A stretch of DNA of 64,000 nt from Agarivorans aestuarii. GTDB taxonomy: Bacteria > Pseudomonadota > Gammaproteobacteria > Enterobacterales > Celerinatantimonadaceae. A program made the position numbers and the translations under genes. The notes beneath the pieces were generated by a model. It did not search any database, was not told the DNA's origin, and worked only from the letters and a program-made list of their open reading frames with translations. Positions 46,393-55,575 of the stretch are shown here, in pieces (the first letter of the stretch is position 1; each line of letters starts with the position of its first letter). The DNA lies in NCBI RefSeq assembly GCF_019670125.1, contig NZ_AP023033.1, positions 3,275,001 through 3,339,000 of the forward strand. The letters run 5' to 3'.

Positions 46393-47859
46393 ATGGATAA
46401 CCATCCCCGTAGTTCTAGTGTTATTACCGCAATACTCACCATGGCAGCAGCTTTGTGTTTGATCCTGTCATTTTCGAGTAGCGCAGAGCCAAAAGCCTTA
46501 GTGCTAAAACCCTTCAAACAACTCAGCCAAGAAAGCGCCGAGTGTGCCGGGTGTCATAAAGATAAAAACCCATCTCTTTATGCTCAATGGGGACGCTCTA
46601 AGCACTACGGAGCCAACGTTGGCTGTTACGAGTGTCACCAAGCAAATCCCGAAGATAAAGATGCCATCACTCACGAAGGTCACACCATTTCAGTGATTGT
46701 CTCACCTACCGATTGTGCCAATTGTCATACTCAAGAAGTGGATGAGTTCGCTAAAAGCCACCATGCAAAAGCAGGTCAAATTATTGGTTCGCTAGATAAC
46801 TTCCTAGCCGAAGTGGTTGAAGGTGCACTCACCTTTAATGGTCAGTCTCCTGCTGCGGTTAATGGCTGTTGGCAGTGTCACGGTTCAGAAGTGAAGGTGC
46901 TGGAGAACGGGGATTTAGACCCAACCACTTGGCCAAACACAGGTATTGGGCGAATTAACCCCGATGGCTCGGTAGGTGCATGTACAGCCTGTCACCAACG
47001 CCATGAATTTTCTATGGTGCAGGCTCGCAGACCAGAAGCCTGTGGTAAATGTCACCTAGGCCCAGACCACCCTCAAAAAGAGATTTACGAAGAGTCTAAA
47101 CACGGCATTAACTTCTACGCCAACGTTGACCGGATGAACCTCGACTCGGCCAAATGGATTGTTGGTGAAGATTACGATGCCGCGCCAACGTGTGCTACTT
47201 GCCACATGTCGGCCACTCGCGAACTACCCGTTACTCACGATGTGGGCAATCGGATCTCATGGACATTGCGTCCCGCCATTTCTGAAAAAATAGATGCCAA
47301 AGCTAAGGCTCAAGGCAAAGAAGTTAAGTCGTGGGAAGCGCGTCGCGCCGACATGATGAACGTCTGTGAGTCTTGCCATACTAAGTCAATGATCGACAGT
47401 TTCTACCAGCAATTTGATTCACTGGTTGTGTTATACAACGACAAATTCGCCCGTCCCGGTAAAGATCTAATGGATGTGTTGAAGAGTGAAAAAATGCTCA
47501 CCGAAACCGCCTTTGATGAAGAAATTGAATGGACCTGGTTCTATCTATGGCACCACGAGGGTCGTCGAGCTCGCCACGGCGCCGCCATGCAAGCGCCAGA
47601 CTACGTGCAATGGCACGGCATGTATGAGGTGGCAGAACGCTTCTATATCGAGTTAGTTCCACAGTTCTTAGAAGTGGTAGAAAAGGCCGAGCACAATGGT
47701 AATACCGAAGGAGCAGAAAAAGCTCGGGCTATTCTGGCAGAAATTTTAGACCGCCCAGAGCACGCCTGGTTTAGCGGCAACGAACCAGAAGAAGTGAAAA
47801 AAGCCAGAAAAGAAGCACAAGCGGCCTTTAAAGCCCGTTACCTAAGCGAAAGTAAATAG
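46393..47859 (+). CDS. Octaheme cytochrome c, hydroxylamine oxidoreductase family
   Basis: 488 residues with a signal peptide (1-30, cleavage near SSA-EPK) and exactly eight CxxCH heme sites: CAGCH, CYECH, CANCH, CWQCH, CTACH, CGKCH, CATCH and CESCH. The C-terminal helical part with WHHEGRRARHGAAMQAPDYV and QWHGMYEVAERFY is the HAO-family signature. The periplasmic partner gene for a NapC-type quinol dehydrogenase follows after 49 bp, as in the Campylobacterota haoA-haoC pair, where the enzyme is thought to reduce nitrite. Oxidation of hydroxylamine is the alternative. ATG 46393 chosen for its GAGGG site and signal peptide. Confidence 0.9.
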   Translation: MDNHPRSSSVITAILTMAAALCLILSFSSSAEPKALVLKPFKQLSQESAECAGCHKDKNPSLYAQWGRSKHYGANVGCYECHQANPEDKDAITHEGHTISVIVSPTDCANCHTQEVDEFAKSHHAKAGQIIGSLDNFLAEVVEGALTFNGQSPAAVNGCWQCHGSEVKVLENGDLDPTTWPNTGIGRINPDGSVGACTACHQRHEFSMVQARRPEACGKCHLGPDHPQKEIYEESKHGINFYANVDRMNLDSAKWIVGEDYDAAPTCATCHMSATRELPVTHDVGNRISWTLRPAISEKIDAKAKAQGKEVKSWEARRADMMNVCESCHTKSMIDSFYQQFDSLVVLYNDKFARPGKDLMDVLKSEKMLTETAFDEEIEWTWFYLWHHEGRRARHGAAMQAPDYVQWHGMYEVAERFYIELVPQFLEVVEKAEHNGNTEGAEKARAILAEILDRPEHAWFSGNEPEEVKKARKEAQAAFKARYLSESK

Positions 47860-47908
47860 CCACCGATGGGAGCAGTAATGCTCCCCTCTTTTAAAAGAGG
47901 ATGCTGAT

Positions 47909-48475
47909 ATGACAAATAACCAGCAGAAAACTCGGTGGCAAAAGCTATGGGCTTGGCTTAAAAAGCCACTCATCGTTGGAATCCCCATTGGTGTATTTGT
48001 ATTGGTGTTAGGATTAGCGACTGTGCAAGGCAGCTTGGTAATATCGAGTACTAACGAATTTTGTTTTAGTTGCCACCTAAAAATGGACACCATAGTGCAG
48101 GAGTACAAAGCGTCTAGCCACTACGGAGACGGCAGCAACATCGCCGCCACCTGTGCTGACTGCCACGTGCCACATCCATACTTTGAAATGCTACAGGTGA
48201 AAATTGCCGCCACCGCCGATATTTATCACATGATGGTGGGCACCATAACCAAGGAGAATTTCGAAGAGCACCGGCCGGCCCTAGCGGAAACAGTTTGGCA
48301 TGATATGCAAGCCAATGACTCGGCCAACTGCCGACACTGCCACCAAGGTGACAACTTTGATTTAAGCAAACAACCACAGCGCGCGCGATTAAATCACCAG
48401 CAAATAGCCGCCCGCGGAGAAACCTGCGTAGACTGCCACCAAGGCTTAACCCACAAGCGGATCGTAATCGAATAA
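47909..48475 (+). CDS. NapC/NirT-type tetraheme membrane cytochrome c
   Basis: 188 residues: N-terminal membrane anchor (PLIVGIPIGVFVLVLGLATV) and a periplasmic domain with four CxxCH sites (CFSCH, CADCH, CRHCH, CVDCH), the standard count for NapC, NirT, NrfH and HaoC. It would oxidise quinol and pass electrons to the octaheme cytochrome encoded directly upstream. AAGAGGA precedes the ATG. A strong terminator closes the two-gene operon. Confidence 0.93.
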   Translation: MTNNQQKTRWQKLWAWLKKPLIVGIPIGVFVLVLGLATVQGSLVISSTNEFCFSCHLKMDTIVQEYKASSHYGDGSNIAATCADCHVPHPYFEMLQVKIAATADIYHMMVGTITKENFEEHRPALAETVWHDMQANDSANCRHCHQGDNFDLSKQPQRARLNHQQIAARGETCVDCHQGLTHKRIVIE

Positions 48476-48494
48476 GACCTTTACTATTAGATAT

Positions 48495-48533
48495 AAAGTC
48501 TTCAAAGTAACTGCTTTGAAGACTTTTGTTTTT
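48495..48533 (+). terminator. Terminator of the octaheme/NapC operon
   Basis: 13-bp perfect stem AAAGTCTTCAAAG/CTTTGAAGACTTT with a 6-nt loop, followed by TGTTTTT. Confidence 0.93.
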
Positions 48534-48593
48534 CTACCCTTTACTCATCCGACCTCTCATGTTAAAAACTTGTAAAAAACCACAAAGCAAATT

Positions 48594-49136
48594 ATGAATC
48601 ACTACTTCCGCCTATTAAGCATGTTTATCCGCCATTGGTTTAGTGCCAAAACTCACCTAGATCCCACGGGAGATTTTGTTATTAAGCTACGTGCCTTACC
48701 CTTTGATTGCGATGCCAACATGCACCTTACTAACTCTCGCTATTTTAGCTTTGGTGATTTAGGGCGCATCGATATGATGTTAAAAACCAAACTGGGCTCG
48801 GTGGCACTTAAAAAGCGCTGGTTAGGCGTAGTGAATGCACAGTCAGTGACTTATATTCGCCCGATTAAGCCTATGGCCAAGGTGGAGCTTCACAGCAAGC
48901 TATTAGGCTGGGATGAAAAGTATTGGTATTTTGAACACCGCTTTATTGGCAATAATACGTTGTACGCCACCATCTTAGTGCGAGGAGTATTTTTAAAAGG
49001 TAAAAAGCCAGTGCCAATGAGCGAGCTACTGTCTTTGGTGGATCATGACCATCCTTCTCCAGAGTTACCGATGCGGGTAGCTCACTGGAAGCAACTACTG
49101 TCGACTAAAAAGCAAGAATCTCCGGTGCTAAGCTAA
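48594..49136 (+). CDS. Hotdog-fold thioesterase (4HBT/THEM6-like)
   Basis: 180 residues. FDCDANMHLTNSRYFSFGDL carries the hotdog active-site region (Asp and Asn-His block preceding the central helix), and AQSVTYIRPIKPMAKVELHS is the core strand. Members hydrolyse acyl-CoA or acyl-ACP thioesters; the acyl group is unknown. The basic aromatic N-terminus (NHYFRLLSMFIRHWF) may associate with membrane. It lies alone between terminators. Confidence 0.8.
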   Translation: MNHYFRLLSMFIRHWFSAKTHLDPTGDFVIKLRALPFDCDANMHLTNSRYFSFGDLGRIDMMLKTKLGSVALKKRWLGVVNAQSVTYIRPIKPMAKVELHSKLLGWDEKYWYFEHRFIGNNTLYATILVRGVFLKGKKPVPMSELLSLVDHDHPSPELPMRVAHWKQLLSTKKQESPVLS

Positions 49137-49181
49137 TTGCCTCACTTTGCTGGAAATCTGTAAGCAATAAAATATCCGCCA

Positions 49182-49246
49182 ATGGGTAATCAAAAAGTCG
49201 TTCTATCTGCCATAATTTAGATAGAACGGCGACTTGGTATACCCAT
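49182..49246 (+). promoter_or_regulatory. Nested inverted repeats enclosing a start codon
   Basis: Inner arms CGTTCTATCT (49199-49208) and AGATAGAACG (49219-49228), 10 bp perfect. Outer arms ATGGGTA (49182-49188) and TACCCAT (49240-49246). The outer right arm takes in the first two bases of the ATG at 49245. Either a leader structure controlling translation or chance pairing around a terminator. Confidence 0.45.
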
Positions 49247-49970
49247 GAATAAACACCCAAAGCCTATTTGGCTTACTGCTTTATTAACTCTTCTTGTTAG
49301 CTACATGGGCTTCACCCAAGCCCAAACCATTACCTTGGCCACCAGCAAATCTATCCCACCTTATATCATCGAAGAACAACAGTCTGGCATTCAGCTAGAT
49401 ATTATTAAGCAAGCTTTTAGCAATGCAGGCTATCAAGTAAAGCAGGTTATTTTCACTTCTAATTTACGTGCAGAACGGATGCTAGAACAAAATGCCGTAG
49501 ACGCCATTGTAAATGCCCCCAACAACGGCACACACGCTCACCTATCAGAACCTGTTATCTTCTATCAAAATGTTGCTATTAGCCTGTCTGTTCGTCAGCT
49601 AAACATCCAATCCATTGATGACTTAACTAAGTTTCGCTTGATGGCTTTTCAAAATGCTAAGAAGTACCTTGGTGAACACTTTGCCAAAGCTACTGAGCAA
49701 GCCAAATTCTATACCGAAGTGGCTAACCAAAGTGCCCAATTAGAGCGTTTATACCGCGGACAAGTGGATGTAATCGTTTTAGATAAGCGGATCTTCCACT
49801 ATTTAAATCAACAACTTATTGCCCAAAAACGCCCTACAGCGCCAGTGACCAAGCACCTCATTTTTCCAGAGTCACCGCGACTATTAGGCTTTCATGACCC
49901 AGAGCTTCGCGATAAATTTAACGCAGGCCTGAAGCAATTGAACGATCAAAAAGTAAAGCATTCGGAATGA
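49245..49970 (+). CDS. Periplasmic solute-binding-like protein (SBP_bac_3 type)
   Basis: 241 residues: signal peptide (1-26, cleavage near AQA-QT), then a small two-lobed binding protein of the amino-acid type: ITLATSKSIPPYIIEEQQSG, GIQLDIIKQAF and QNAVDAIVNAPNN. Stand-alone proteins of this class without permease genes are common in Alteromonadales and Vibrio, often as sensory or unassigned proteins. No ABC permease or ATPase is adjacent, so transport is not supported. Confidence 0.8.
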   Translation: MNKHPKPIWLTALLTLLVSYMGFTQAQTITLATSKSIPPYIIEEQQSGIQLDIIKQAFSNAGYQVKQVIFTSNLRAERMLEQNAVDAIVNAPNNGTHAHLSEPVIFYQNVAISLSVRQLNIQSIDDLTKFRLMAFQNAKKYLGEHFAKATEQAKFYTEVANQSAQLERLYRGQVDVIVLDKRIFHYLNQQLIAQKRPTAPVTKHLIFPESPRLLGFHDPELRDKFNAGLKQLNDQKVKHSE

Positions 49971-50291
49971 ACTAACTGGCTAAACCAGTGAAAACAGCCA
50001 TTTTGTGTTACAAATTATATCAAGCAGCTATTTTCGATAGTTTTTACAAGAACAATTGGGCTTAACACTGATAACAAAAATTTAACAGTCCACTAATTGA
50101 GCAGCTTTAAAATAGTAGCAATGCCCACTTATTCAGGCCTACTAGCTGTTTAAGATCACTTTTTAGAAAAATCATCTTTTTTTTACCTAGCGAATAAAAG
50201 ATTTAAGCCAAAACTGTCATAAATGACAGTTACATTCAGCATGAAAACGCTATCATAGACTTTCTATTACGCCCATGAGGAAATTTTCGAT
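49971..50291. other. glgC promoter region
   Basis: 321 bp, AT-rich. Holds the 20-bp palindrome at 50212-50231 listed separately. A 5-bp hairpin just after the previous stop (ACTGG/CCAGT) is weak. Nothing else is recognised. Confidence 0.45.
50212..50231. promoter_or_regulatory. Perfect palindrome, likely operator of glgC
   Basis: AACTGTCAT and ATGACAGTT, two 9-bp arms with a 2-bp centre, ending 60 bp before the glgC start. Size and symmetry fit a homodimeric repressor or activator site; the regulator is not identified. Confidence 0.6.
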
Positions 50292-51545
50292 ATGTCCGAA
50301 AACCGCTATTCCCACACTTCCAGTAATCGCTTAGTAAGACGTTCAGTTGCTTTGGTTCTTGCTGGAGGAAAAGGCACTCGTTTAAAAGAGTTAACCAACA
50401 AGGTTGCCAAGCCAGCTGTTTCTTTTGGTGGCAAATATCGAATTATTGATTTCACCCTATCAAACTGTATCAATTCAGGGGTGCGTAACATTGGGGTACT
50501 CACGCAGTACATGGCACATGACTTAATCATGCACCTACAGTCAGGCTGGCAAATTCTTAACCCTGCCTTAAACGAGCGAGTCTCAATTATTCCTGCCCAA
50601 CAACGAACCGGTGAAAACTGGTATCGTGGAACGGCTGATGCGGTATATCAAAATCTAGATATCATTGACCATGAACATTATGACCGGGTACTGATTCTAG
50701 GTGGCGACCACATTTACAAAATGGACTACTCTCGCATGATTAACTTCCATGCAGAGAACGATGCTGACGTTACCGTAGCTTGTATTCGTAAACCTTTGTC
50801 TCAAGCTTCTTCATTTGGCGTAATGGGCTTAGATGAAGAAGGGCGCATCGTTGATTTTGAAGAAAAGCCCGACAACCCAAAATCAGATCCCAGCAATCCT
50901 GAAAAAGCGCTAGTATCCATGGGCATATACATCTTCAACATGGATGTATTAGATGACGAACTGCGCAAGGGCTTATTGAAACCGGGTTACTCTCACGACT
51001 TTGGTCACAATGTTATCCCTAGCATGCTAAAAGACCGCAAAGTTTATGGCTATGTATTTGCCGACAAAGGTCACCCCGGACGCACCGCTTACTGGCGTGA
51101 TGTCGGTGATATTGATGAGTACTTTGCCGCCAACATGGATTTGGTAGACCCAAACCCAGAGCTTGATTTATATGACCGAGATTGGCCAATCATTACCGAC
51201 CAAAAGCAGCGCCCCGGCGCTAAGTTTGTGTTTAATGAAGAGGACCGCAGAGGCTATGCTACCGACTCCTTGCTTTCAGCAGGCACCATTGTATCGGGCG
51301 CTAAAGTGAATCGTTCATTGTTGTCTTTAGATGTGCGGGTAGAAGAGCACTCGGAGCTTGATCAAGTTATCGCGCTTAATGGTTGCAGTATTGGCAAAAA
51401 CTGTAAAATCCGTAAGGCAATTATTGCGGAAGACTGCGTAGTGCCAGATGGCACTGTAATTGGCTATGATGAAACCGAAGATAAGCGCCGTTTTACCGTA
51501 TCGGCCGGCGGCGTTATTTTGGTCTCTTGTGAAATGCTAAGTTAA
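50292..51545 (+). CDS. glgC: Glucose-1-phosphate adenylyltransferase
   Basis: Makes ADP-glucose, the donor for glycogen synthesis. 417 residues. Nucleotide-binding VLAGGKGTRLKELTNKVAKP with AVSFGGKYRIIDFTLSNCIN, the catalytic and metal region LGGDHIYKMDYSRM, the glucose-1-phosphate site GIYIFNMDVL, and FADKGHPGRTAYWRDVGDID. A left-handed beta-helix completes the C-terminus. No other glg gene is present within the window. GAGGAAA precedes the ATG. The 20-bp palindrome upstream suggests dedicated regulation. Confidence 0.96.
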   Translation: MSENRYSHTSSNRLVRRSVALVLAGGKGTRLKELTNKVAKPAVSFGGKYRIIDFTLSNCINSGVRNIGVLTQYMAHDLIMHLQSGWQILNPALNERVSIIPAQQRTGENWYRGTADAVYQNLDIIDHEHYDRVLILGGDHIYKMDYSRMINFHAENDADVTVACIRKPLSQASSFGVMGLDEEGRIVDFEEKPDNPKSDPSNPEKALVSMGIYIFNMDVLDDELRKGLLKPGYSHDFGHNVIPSMLKDRKVYGYVFADKGHPGRTAYWRDVGDIDEYFAANMDLVDPNPELDLYDRDWPIITDQKQRPGAKFVFNEEDRRGYATDSLLSAGTIVSGAKVNRSLLSLDVRVEEHSELDQVIALNGCSIGKNCKIRKAIIAEDCVVPDGTVIGYDETEDKRRFTVSAGGVILVSCEMLS

Positions 51546-51553
51546 TTCGAGAG

Positions 51554-51571
51554 GGGCTAGCTTGCTAGCCC
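51554..51571. terminator. Hairpin between convergent glgC and the EAL gene
   Basis: GGGCTAGC/GCTAGCCC with a two-base loop. No long T-run. It sits between the two stop codons. Confidence 0.6.
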
Positions 51572-51572
51572 A

Positions 51573-52817
51573 TTATTCCACCAACAAAGTATCGTCTGCG
51601 ACCTTACAGTCTATTAACAACACCAAGTCTTTGGTTAGGTAGGTACTAAAGGTTTTACACATTTCTTTACTACTGGAGTCGCGATAAATTTTCGACAAAA
51701 TGAGTTGTTGTGGCTTTACCGAATCCAAGGCAATTAAGGCGTGAAAGTAAGGTCGAAAGCTCCAGTTAAAGCCGACAAAATTGTCATCTTCTTCGATACC
51801 TAAGCCGGTCACTTCAAAATTTGGGGAGACCTGAGTACCATCAATGCGACACAAAAAGTATCGCAGTATGCCCACACTCGTTAACTGCTGTTCCAGACTT
51901 AAGGCATTACCGCCATTTTGCAATTGATGCTTAAGTGCCAATACCGTGGTTTTAACCGAAACATTGTGTTTTACCGTCGCTAAAGAGCGCTGACTCTTGC
52001 GCTTTAAATAACTGGCTAACAGAGTTTTAACTTTGGCTTGGCTAGATTGGGCTGATAGAAACTCCCTCTCAGCTTTATAAAACAACCAGCCCTGCATATA
52101 ACGCGCACCACACTCCACACCAAAGTGAAACTCTTGCTCGGTTTCTACACCTTCACAGATCAGTTCACAGCCGGCGCGCTGTACCAGTTCAGAAATAGAC
52201 AACACCACATCGGCGGGCAAGCCTCCTTTGGTGGCGTCTTTAAACAATCGCATATCTAACTTAATGATGTCTGGCTCAAGAGCGATAATTCGATCAATTT
52301 GCGAAGCGCCAGCGCCAAAGTCGTCGATCGCTACTTTTAAGCCAGCTTGGTGATACTCTTTCACCACCCGCTGCAAATTGTCGATATTGCCACTGGCTTC
52401 GGTGATTTCCATCACTACTCTGCTAGGGTCAATGCCGATTTTTTCGATCATCGAAATGGTGGGAGTGCAGATGTCATCAGCTAACATGTCGACCCAGTCG
52501 GGCACAATGTTTAAGGTAAGAAAGCCTTCTTGCTGAGATTGAGCAAATTGCTCTAAAGCTTGCTGCCTAACATAACGGTCTACTTGGCGACGGTTGCTCA
52601 AAGAGTACTGATGATTAGCAAACAACTCGCCAGCACTAATAGCATCTCCAGCGGGGTTATTTCGACGCGCCAAAGCTTCGTAGCCAGCAATTTCACCAGT
52701 GGGTAAGTAAACAATCGGTTGATAATGTGGAAAGTAGCTAAGCGGGTTGAGTTGTGTCCGCTTAGCTGCCAATAAAGCTTGATTTAAGCTCACCACTTTT
52801 GAAGGGTTCTTAGTCAA
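51573..52817 (-). CDS. c-di-GMP phosphodiesterase, EAL domain with YkuI_C sensor
   Basis: 414 residues. EAL domain about 27-265 with the catalytic residues in place: E47 of EALAR, the Asn in TLNIVP, VMEITEASG, AIDDFGAGAS, IIKLDMRL, CEGVETEQE and the Gln in YMQGW. The domain should hydrolyse c-di-GMP. Residues 275-414 resemble the YkuI_C PAS/PDC-like domain (GTQVSPNFEV, NFVGFNWSFRPYFHALI), so it is probably ligand-regulated. No membrane segment, so cytosolic. Start at TTG 52817 with GGACAA upstream; an alternative GTG lies a few codons inside. Confidence 0.88.
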   Translation of the reverse strand: MTKNPSKVVSLNQALLAAKRTQLNPLSYFPHYQPIVYLPTGEIAGYEALARRNNPAGDAISAGELFANHQYSLSNRRQVDRYVRQQALEQFAQSQQEGFLTLNIVPDWVDMLADDICTPTISMIEKIGIDPSRVVMEITEASGNIDNLQRVVKEYHQAGLKVAIDDFGAGASQIDRIIALEPDIIKLDMRLFKDATKGGLPADVVLSISELVQRAGCELICEGVETEQEFHFGVECGARYMQGWLFYKAEREFLSAQSSQAKVKTLLASYLKRKSQRSLATVKHNVSVKTTVLALKHQLQNGGNALSLEQQLTSVGILRYFLCRIDGTQVSPNFEVTGLGIEEDDNFVGFNWSFRPYFHALIALDSVKPQQLILSKIYRDSSSKEMCKTFSTYLTKDLVLLIDCKVADDTLLVE

Positions 52818-52905
52818 AGCATTTGTTGTCCATATATATACTACCAGCGCATAGCTAAAAATTAATCACTAGATGAATGCACAAACTACGCCATGAAAAC
52901 CTTAA

Positions 52906-55575
52906 CTACTCTATGGTTACAGTTTTAATCATTCGTTTTATCTCAGGAACACAAGATCCACAATTGGTTCCCGCTTTACAATGCGTGCCAACTTGTTCTG
53001 CTGTCTCACAAGCGTGTTCGCTAATCACATCGCTAATGGTTAGTTCACGAACCTGATGACAAGAGCAGACTATTTTACCGAGATCAGGCGCTGGGCTGGT
53101 GCCAGCTAACACACCGCGTCGAATGCTGTCAGACATAGGTTGCTGCAACAATGACTCCAACCAAGAGCTTGCATTAAGCTCGCCCTTAGCCGCCACGCTA
53201 AAGCTAGAGAACAGCTCGCCCTCAATCACCAAAGCGCTGCGGAAGTTCTGTTTGATAGGGTCGGCAAAGTCTAAACTTTGCAGCTTGGTTTGCGACAGCA
53301 AAAAGCCCTTTAATTTGGCCGCTAATTCGACAGGGCTAGAGCCATCTGCCAAACGATATAAAAAGCCATCGGCCAAACCTTGTTTCACCCAATAATCCGC
53401 AGGTAAGGCTTGGCATTGCGCTTTAGTTAAAGGCTTAGCTGTAAGCAAAACCGCCTCACTGGCATATTCCCAAGCCGCCAATTTAACTGGCGTATACTTT
53501 GACTCAGGCTGACCAGAAAGAGGATCCACAGCGCTATCAACCACTTGGCTCACTAAGCCATCACTTGAATATTGTTCGGTCCAATGAATAGGCATAAATA
53601 CGTGGCCGGCTTTTTGCCCTTCACTTACTTGAATTCGCACTTTTAGCTGGCCAACATTGCTAGATAAGCTCACTATGCTGTTATCACACAAACCTTGGTT
53701 AGCTGCATCTTGTGGGTTCACTTCCAACAAAGGCTCTGAGCTATGGCTGCTTAACTGTGCAGCCAAACCGGTGCGTGTCATGGTGTGCCACTGATCTCGC
53801 ATACGGCCAGTGTTTAATACCAAAGGAAAAGCATCGCTAGTAACTTGCTTAGTTGCTTGGTTAGTCACCGCAATAAGTTGTGCCTTACCAGAGGTGGTAG
53901 AGAAACGACCATCACTGAACAAACTACGATTATCGCTACCCTGTTTACTTACAGGCCAACGCTGCGGCTCAATCGCATCAAAGGCTTGCTGATCTTTGCC
54001 CGACAACTCACTAATGTTAAATAAGCGCTCACCACTTTCTGCTAACAGGCCAGATAACGCTGCGTGTTCACTAAATATATCAGCAGAGCTGGTGTAAGAA
54101 AATGCTTCAGCAAACCCCATTTTTTGCGCTACTTGGCTTAATAAATACCAATCAGGCTTAGTATCACCCTGCGCCTCTACAAAGGCGCGCTGGCGAGACA
54201 ACATTCGCTCCGAGTTAGTCACTGTGCCATCGCGCTCTCCCCAGCCAGCTGCCGGTAACAGTACATCGGCATAACGGGTTGTATCGGTTTCGGCAATACA
54301 ATCTGACACCACTACCATTGGGCAAGACAACAACGCTTCGCGTATTTTTGCAGACTCAGGCAAACTTACCGCTGGGTTCGTGCCCATAATCCAAATAGCT
54401 TTAATCTCGCCTTTGGCAACTTTATCAAATAAATCAACGGCTTTGTGGCCAGGCTTTTGGCTTAAGTTGGAAGTATTCCAAAAGCCCGCTAAGGCTTCTA
54501 AATGCTCGGGTTTGTAGTCTAAGTGGCCGGCTAATAGGTTAGATAAAGCGCCCACTTCGCGCCCACCCATAGCATTAGGCTGACCGGTAATAGAAAATGC
54601 GCTAGCACCAAGCTTACCCAACTTACCTGTAGCTAAATGGCTGTTAATAATTGCATTAACTTTATCTACGCCTTGGCTACTTTGATTTACACCCTGGCTG
54701 AACACTGTCACACAGCGCTCGTTATTAGCAAACAACTGGAAGAAACGAAGTAGCGCTTCAGGCTCTAAGCCACAGGTTTTGGCTAAGGCAGCTAGATCAC
54801 CAGCGTCTTCTACAGCGCTTGCCACTGCTGCTTCAAAGCCTTCTGTAAACTTGGCGATGTAATCGCTATCTAATTTTCCATGTTCACTTAAATAGGCCAA
54901 TAAACCATTGAACAGCGCCACATCGGTACCGCCGTTTAGTGGCAGGTGTAAATCTGCAATATCACAGCTATCGGTTCTACGTGGGTCAATCACTACCACT
55001 TTAAGGTTGGGGTTGGCTTGCTTAGCGCGCTTTAAGCGTTGATAAACAATGGGGTGACACCAGGCCAGGTTTGAACCCACTAAAGTCACCAGCTGGGCAT
55101 GCTCTAAATCGTCATAACTACCAGGTACAATATCTTCACCAAAGGCGCGTTTATGGCCAGCAACCGCAGAAGACATACATAAACGAGAATTCGAATCGAT
55201 GTTAGAGCAACCAATAAAGCCTTTAATTAGCTTATTAGCTACGTAGTAATCTTCGGTCAATAGCTGCCCAGAAACGTAAAAAGCTACCGATTCAGGGCCA
55301 TGTTCAGCAATGGTTTGGCTGAAGCGAGAGGCAACATAACTTAATACTTTATCTAAAGATTCTTGATGGCCTTTAATATATGCATGCTCTAAACGGCCTT
55401 GTTTAATCACCGTTTCACCCAGCGCTGAGCCTTTAGAACATAACAAGCCTCGGTTGGCCGGATGGCTCGCATCACCGCGCACTTCTACCGCTCCATTACT
55501 TGCTACTTTTGCTTCAACGCCACAGCCCGTTCCACAATATGGGCAGGTAGTCTTAATCCATTGTTGAGACACCAC
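52906..55575 (-). CDS. nasA: Assimilatory nitrate reductase, catalytic subunit
   Basis: Molybdenum bis-MGD enzyme reducing nitrate to nitrite in the cytoplasm. 889 residues: N-terminal [4Fe-4S] site CPYCGTGCGV (C11, C14, C18) plus C46 in LLCSKG; Mo-bisMGD regions (GCSNIDSNSRLCMSSAVAGH, GTNPAVSLPES, LNTGRMRDQWHTMTRTGLAA); and a C-terminal BFD-like [2Fe-2S] domain (KIVCSCHQVRELTISDVI, HCKAGTNCGSCVPEI). This fusion is typical of NasA in gammaproteobacteria. No nirBD or transporter gene is adjacent. GTG start with GGTGAGGAGTTTAC. No perfect sigma-54 promoter was found upstream. Confidence 0.95.
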   Translation of the reverse strand: MVSQQWIKTTCPYCGTGCGVEAKVASNGAVEVRGDASHPANRGLLCSKGSALGETVIKQGRLEHAYIKGHQESLDKVLSYVASRFSQTIAEHGPESVAFYVSGQLLTEDYYVANKLIKGFIGCSNIDSNSRLCMSSAVAGHKRAFGEDIVPGSYDDLEHAQLVTLVGSNLAWCHPIVYQRLKRAKQANPNLKVVVIDPRRTDSCDIADLHLPLNGGTDVALFNGLLAYLSEHGKLDSDYIAKFTEGFEAAVASAVEDAGDLAALAKTCGLEPEALLRFFQLFANNERCVTVFSQGVNQSSQGVDKVNAIINSHLATGKLGKLGASAFSITGQPNAMGGREVGALSNLLAGHLDYKPEHLEALAGFWNTSNLSQKPGHKAVDLFDKVAKGEIKAIWIMGTNPAVSLPESAKIREALLSCPMVVVSDCIAETDTTRYADVLLPAAGWGERDGTVTNSERMLSRQRAFVEAQGDTKPDWYLLSQVAQKMGFAEAFSYTSSADIFSEHAALSGLLAESGERLFNISELSGKDQQAFDAIEPQRWPVSKQGSDNRSLFSDGRFSTTSGKAQLIAVTNQATKQVTSDAFPLVLNTGRMRDQWHTMTRTGLAAQLSSHSSEPLLEVNPQDAANQGLCDNSIVSLSSNVGQLKVRIQVSEGQKAGHVFMPIHWTEQYSSDGLVSQVVDSAVDPLSGQPESKYTPVKLAAWEYASEAVLLTAKPLTKAQCQALPADYWVKQGLADGFLYRLADGSSPVELAAKLKGFLLSQTKLQSLDFADPIKQNFRSALVIEGELFSSFSVAAKGELNASSWLESLLQQPMSDSIRRGVLAGTSPAPDLGKIVCSCHQVRELTISDVISEHACETAEQVGTHCKAGTNCGSCVPEIKRMIKTVTIE

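Noticed and set aside
49245-49970. Amino-acid ABC transporter operon
   Set aside because: Only the binding-like protein is present; no permease or ATPase gene is adjacent.
52906-55575. Formate dehydrogenase or periplasmic NapA instead of NasA
   Set aside because: No signal peptide, no selenocysteine context, and the C-terminal BFD-like CSCH...C[2Fe-2S] domain is typical of assimilatory NasA.
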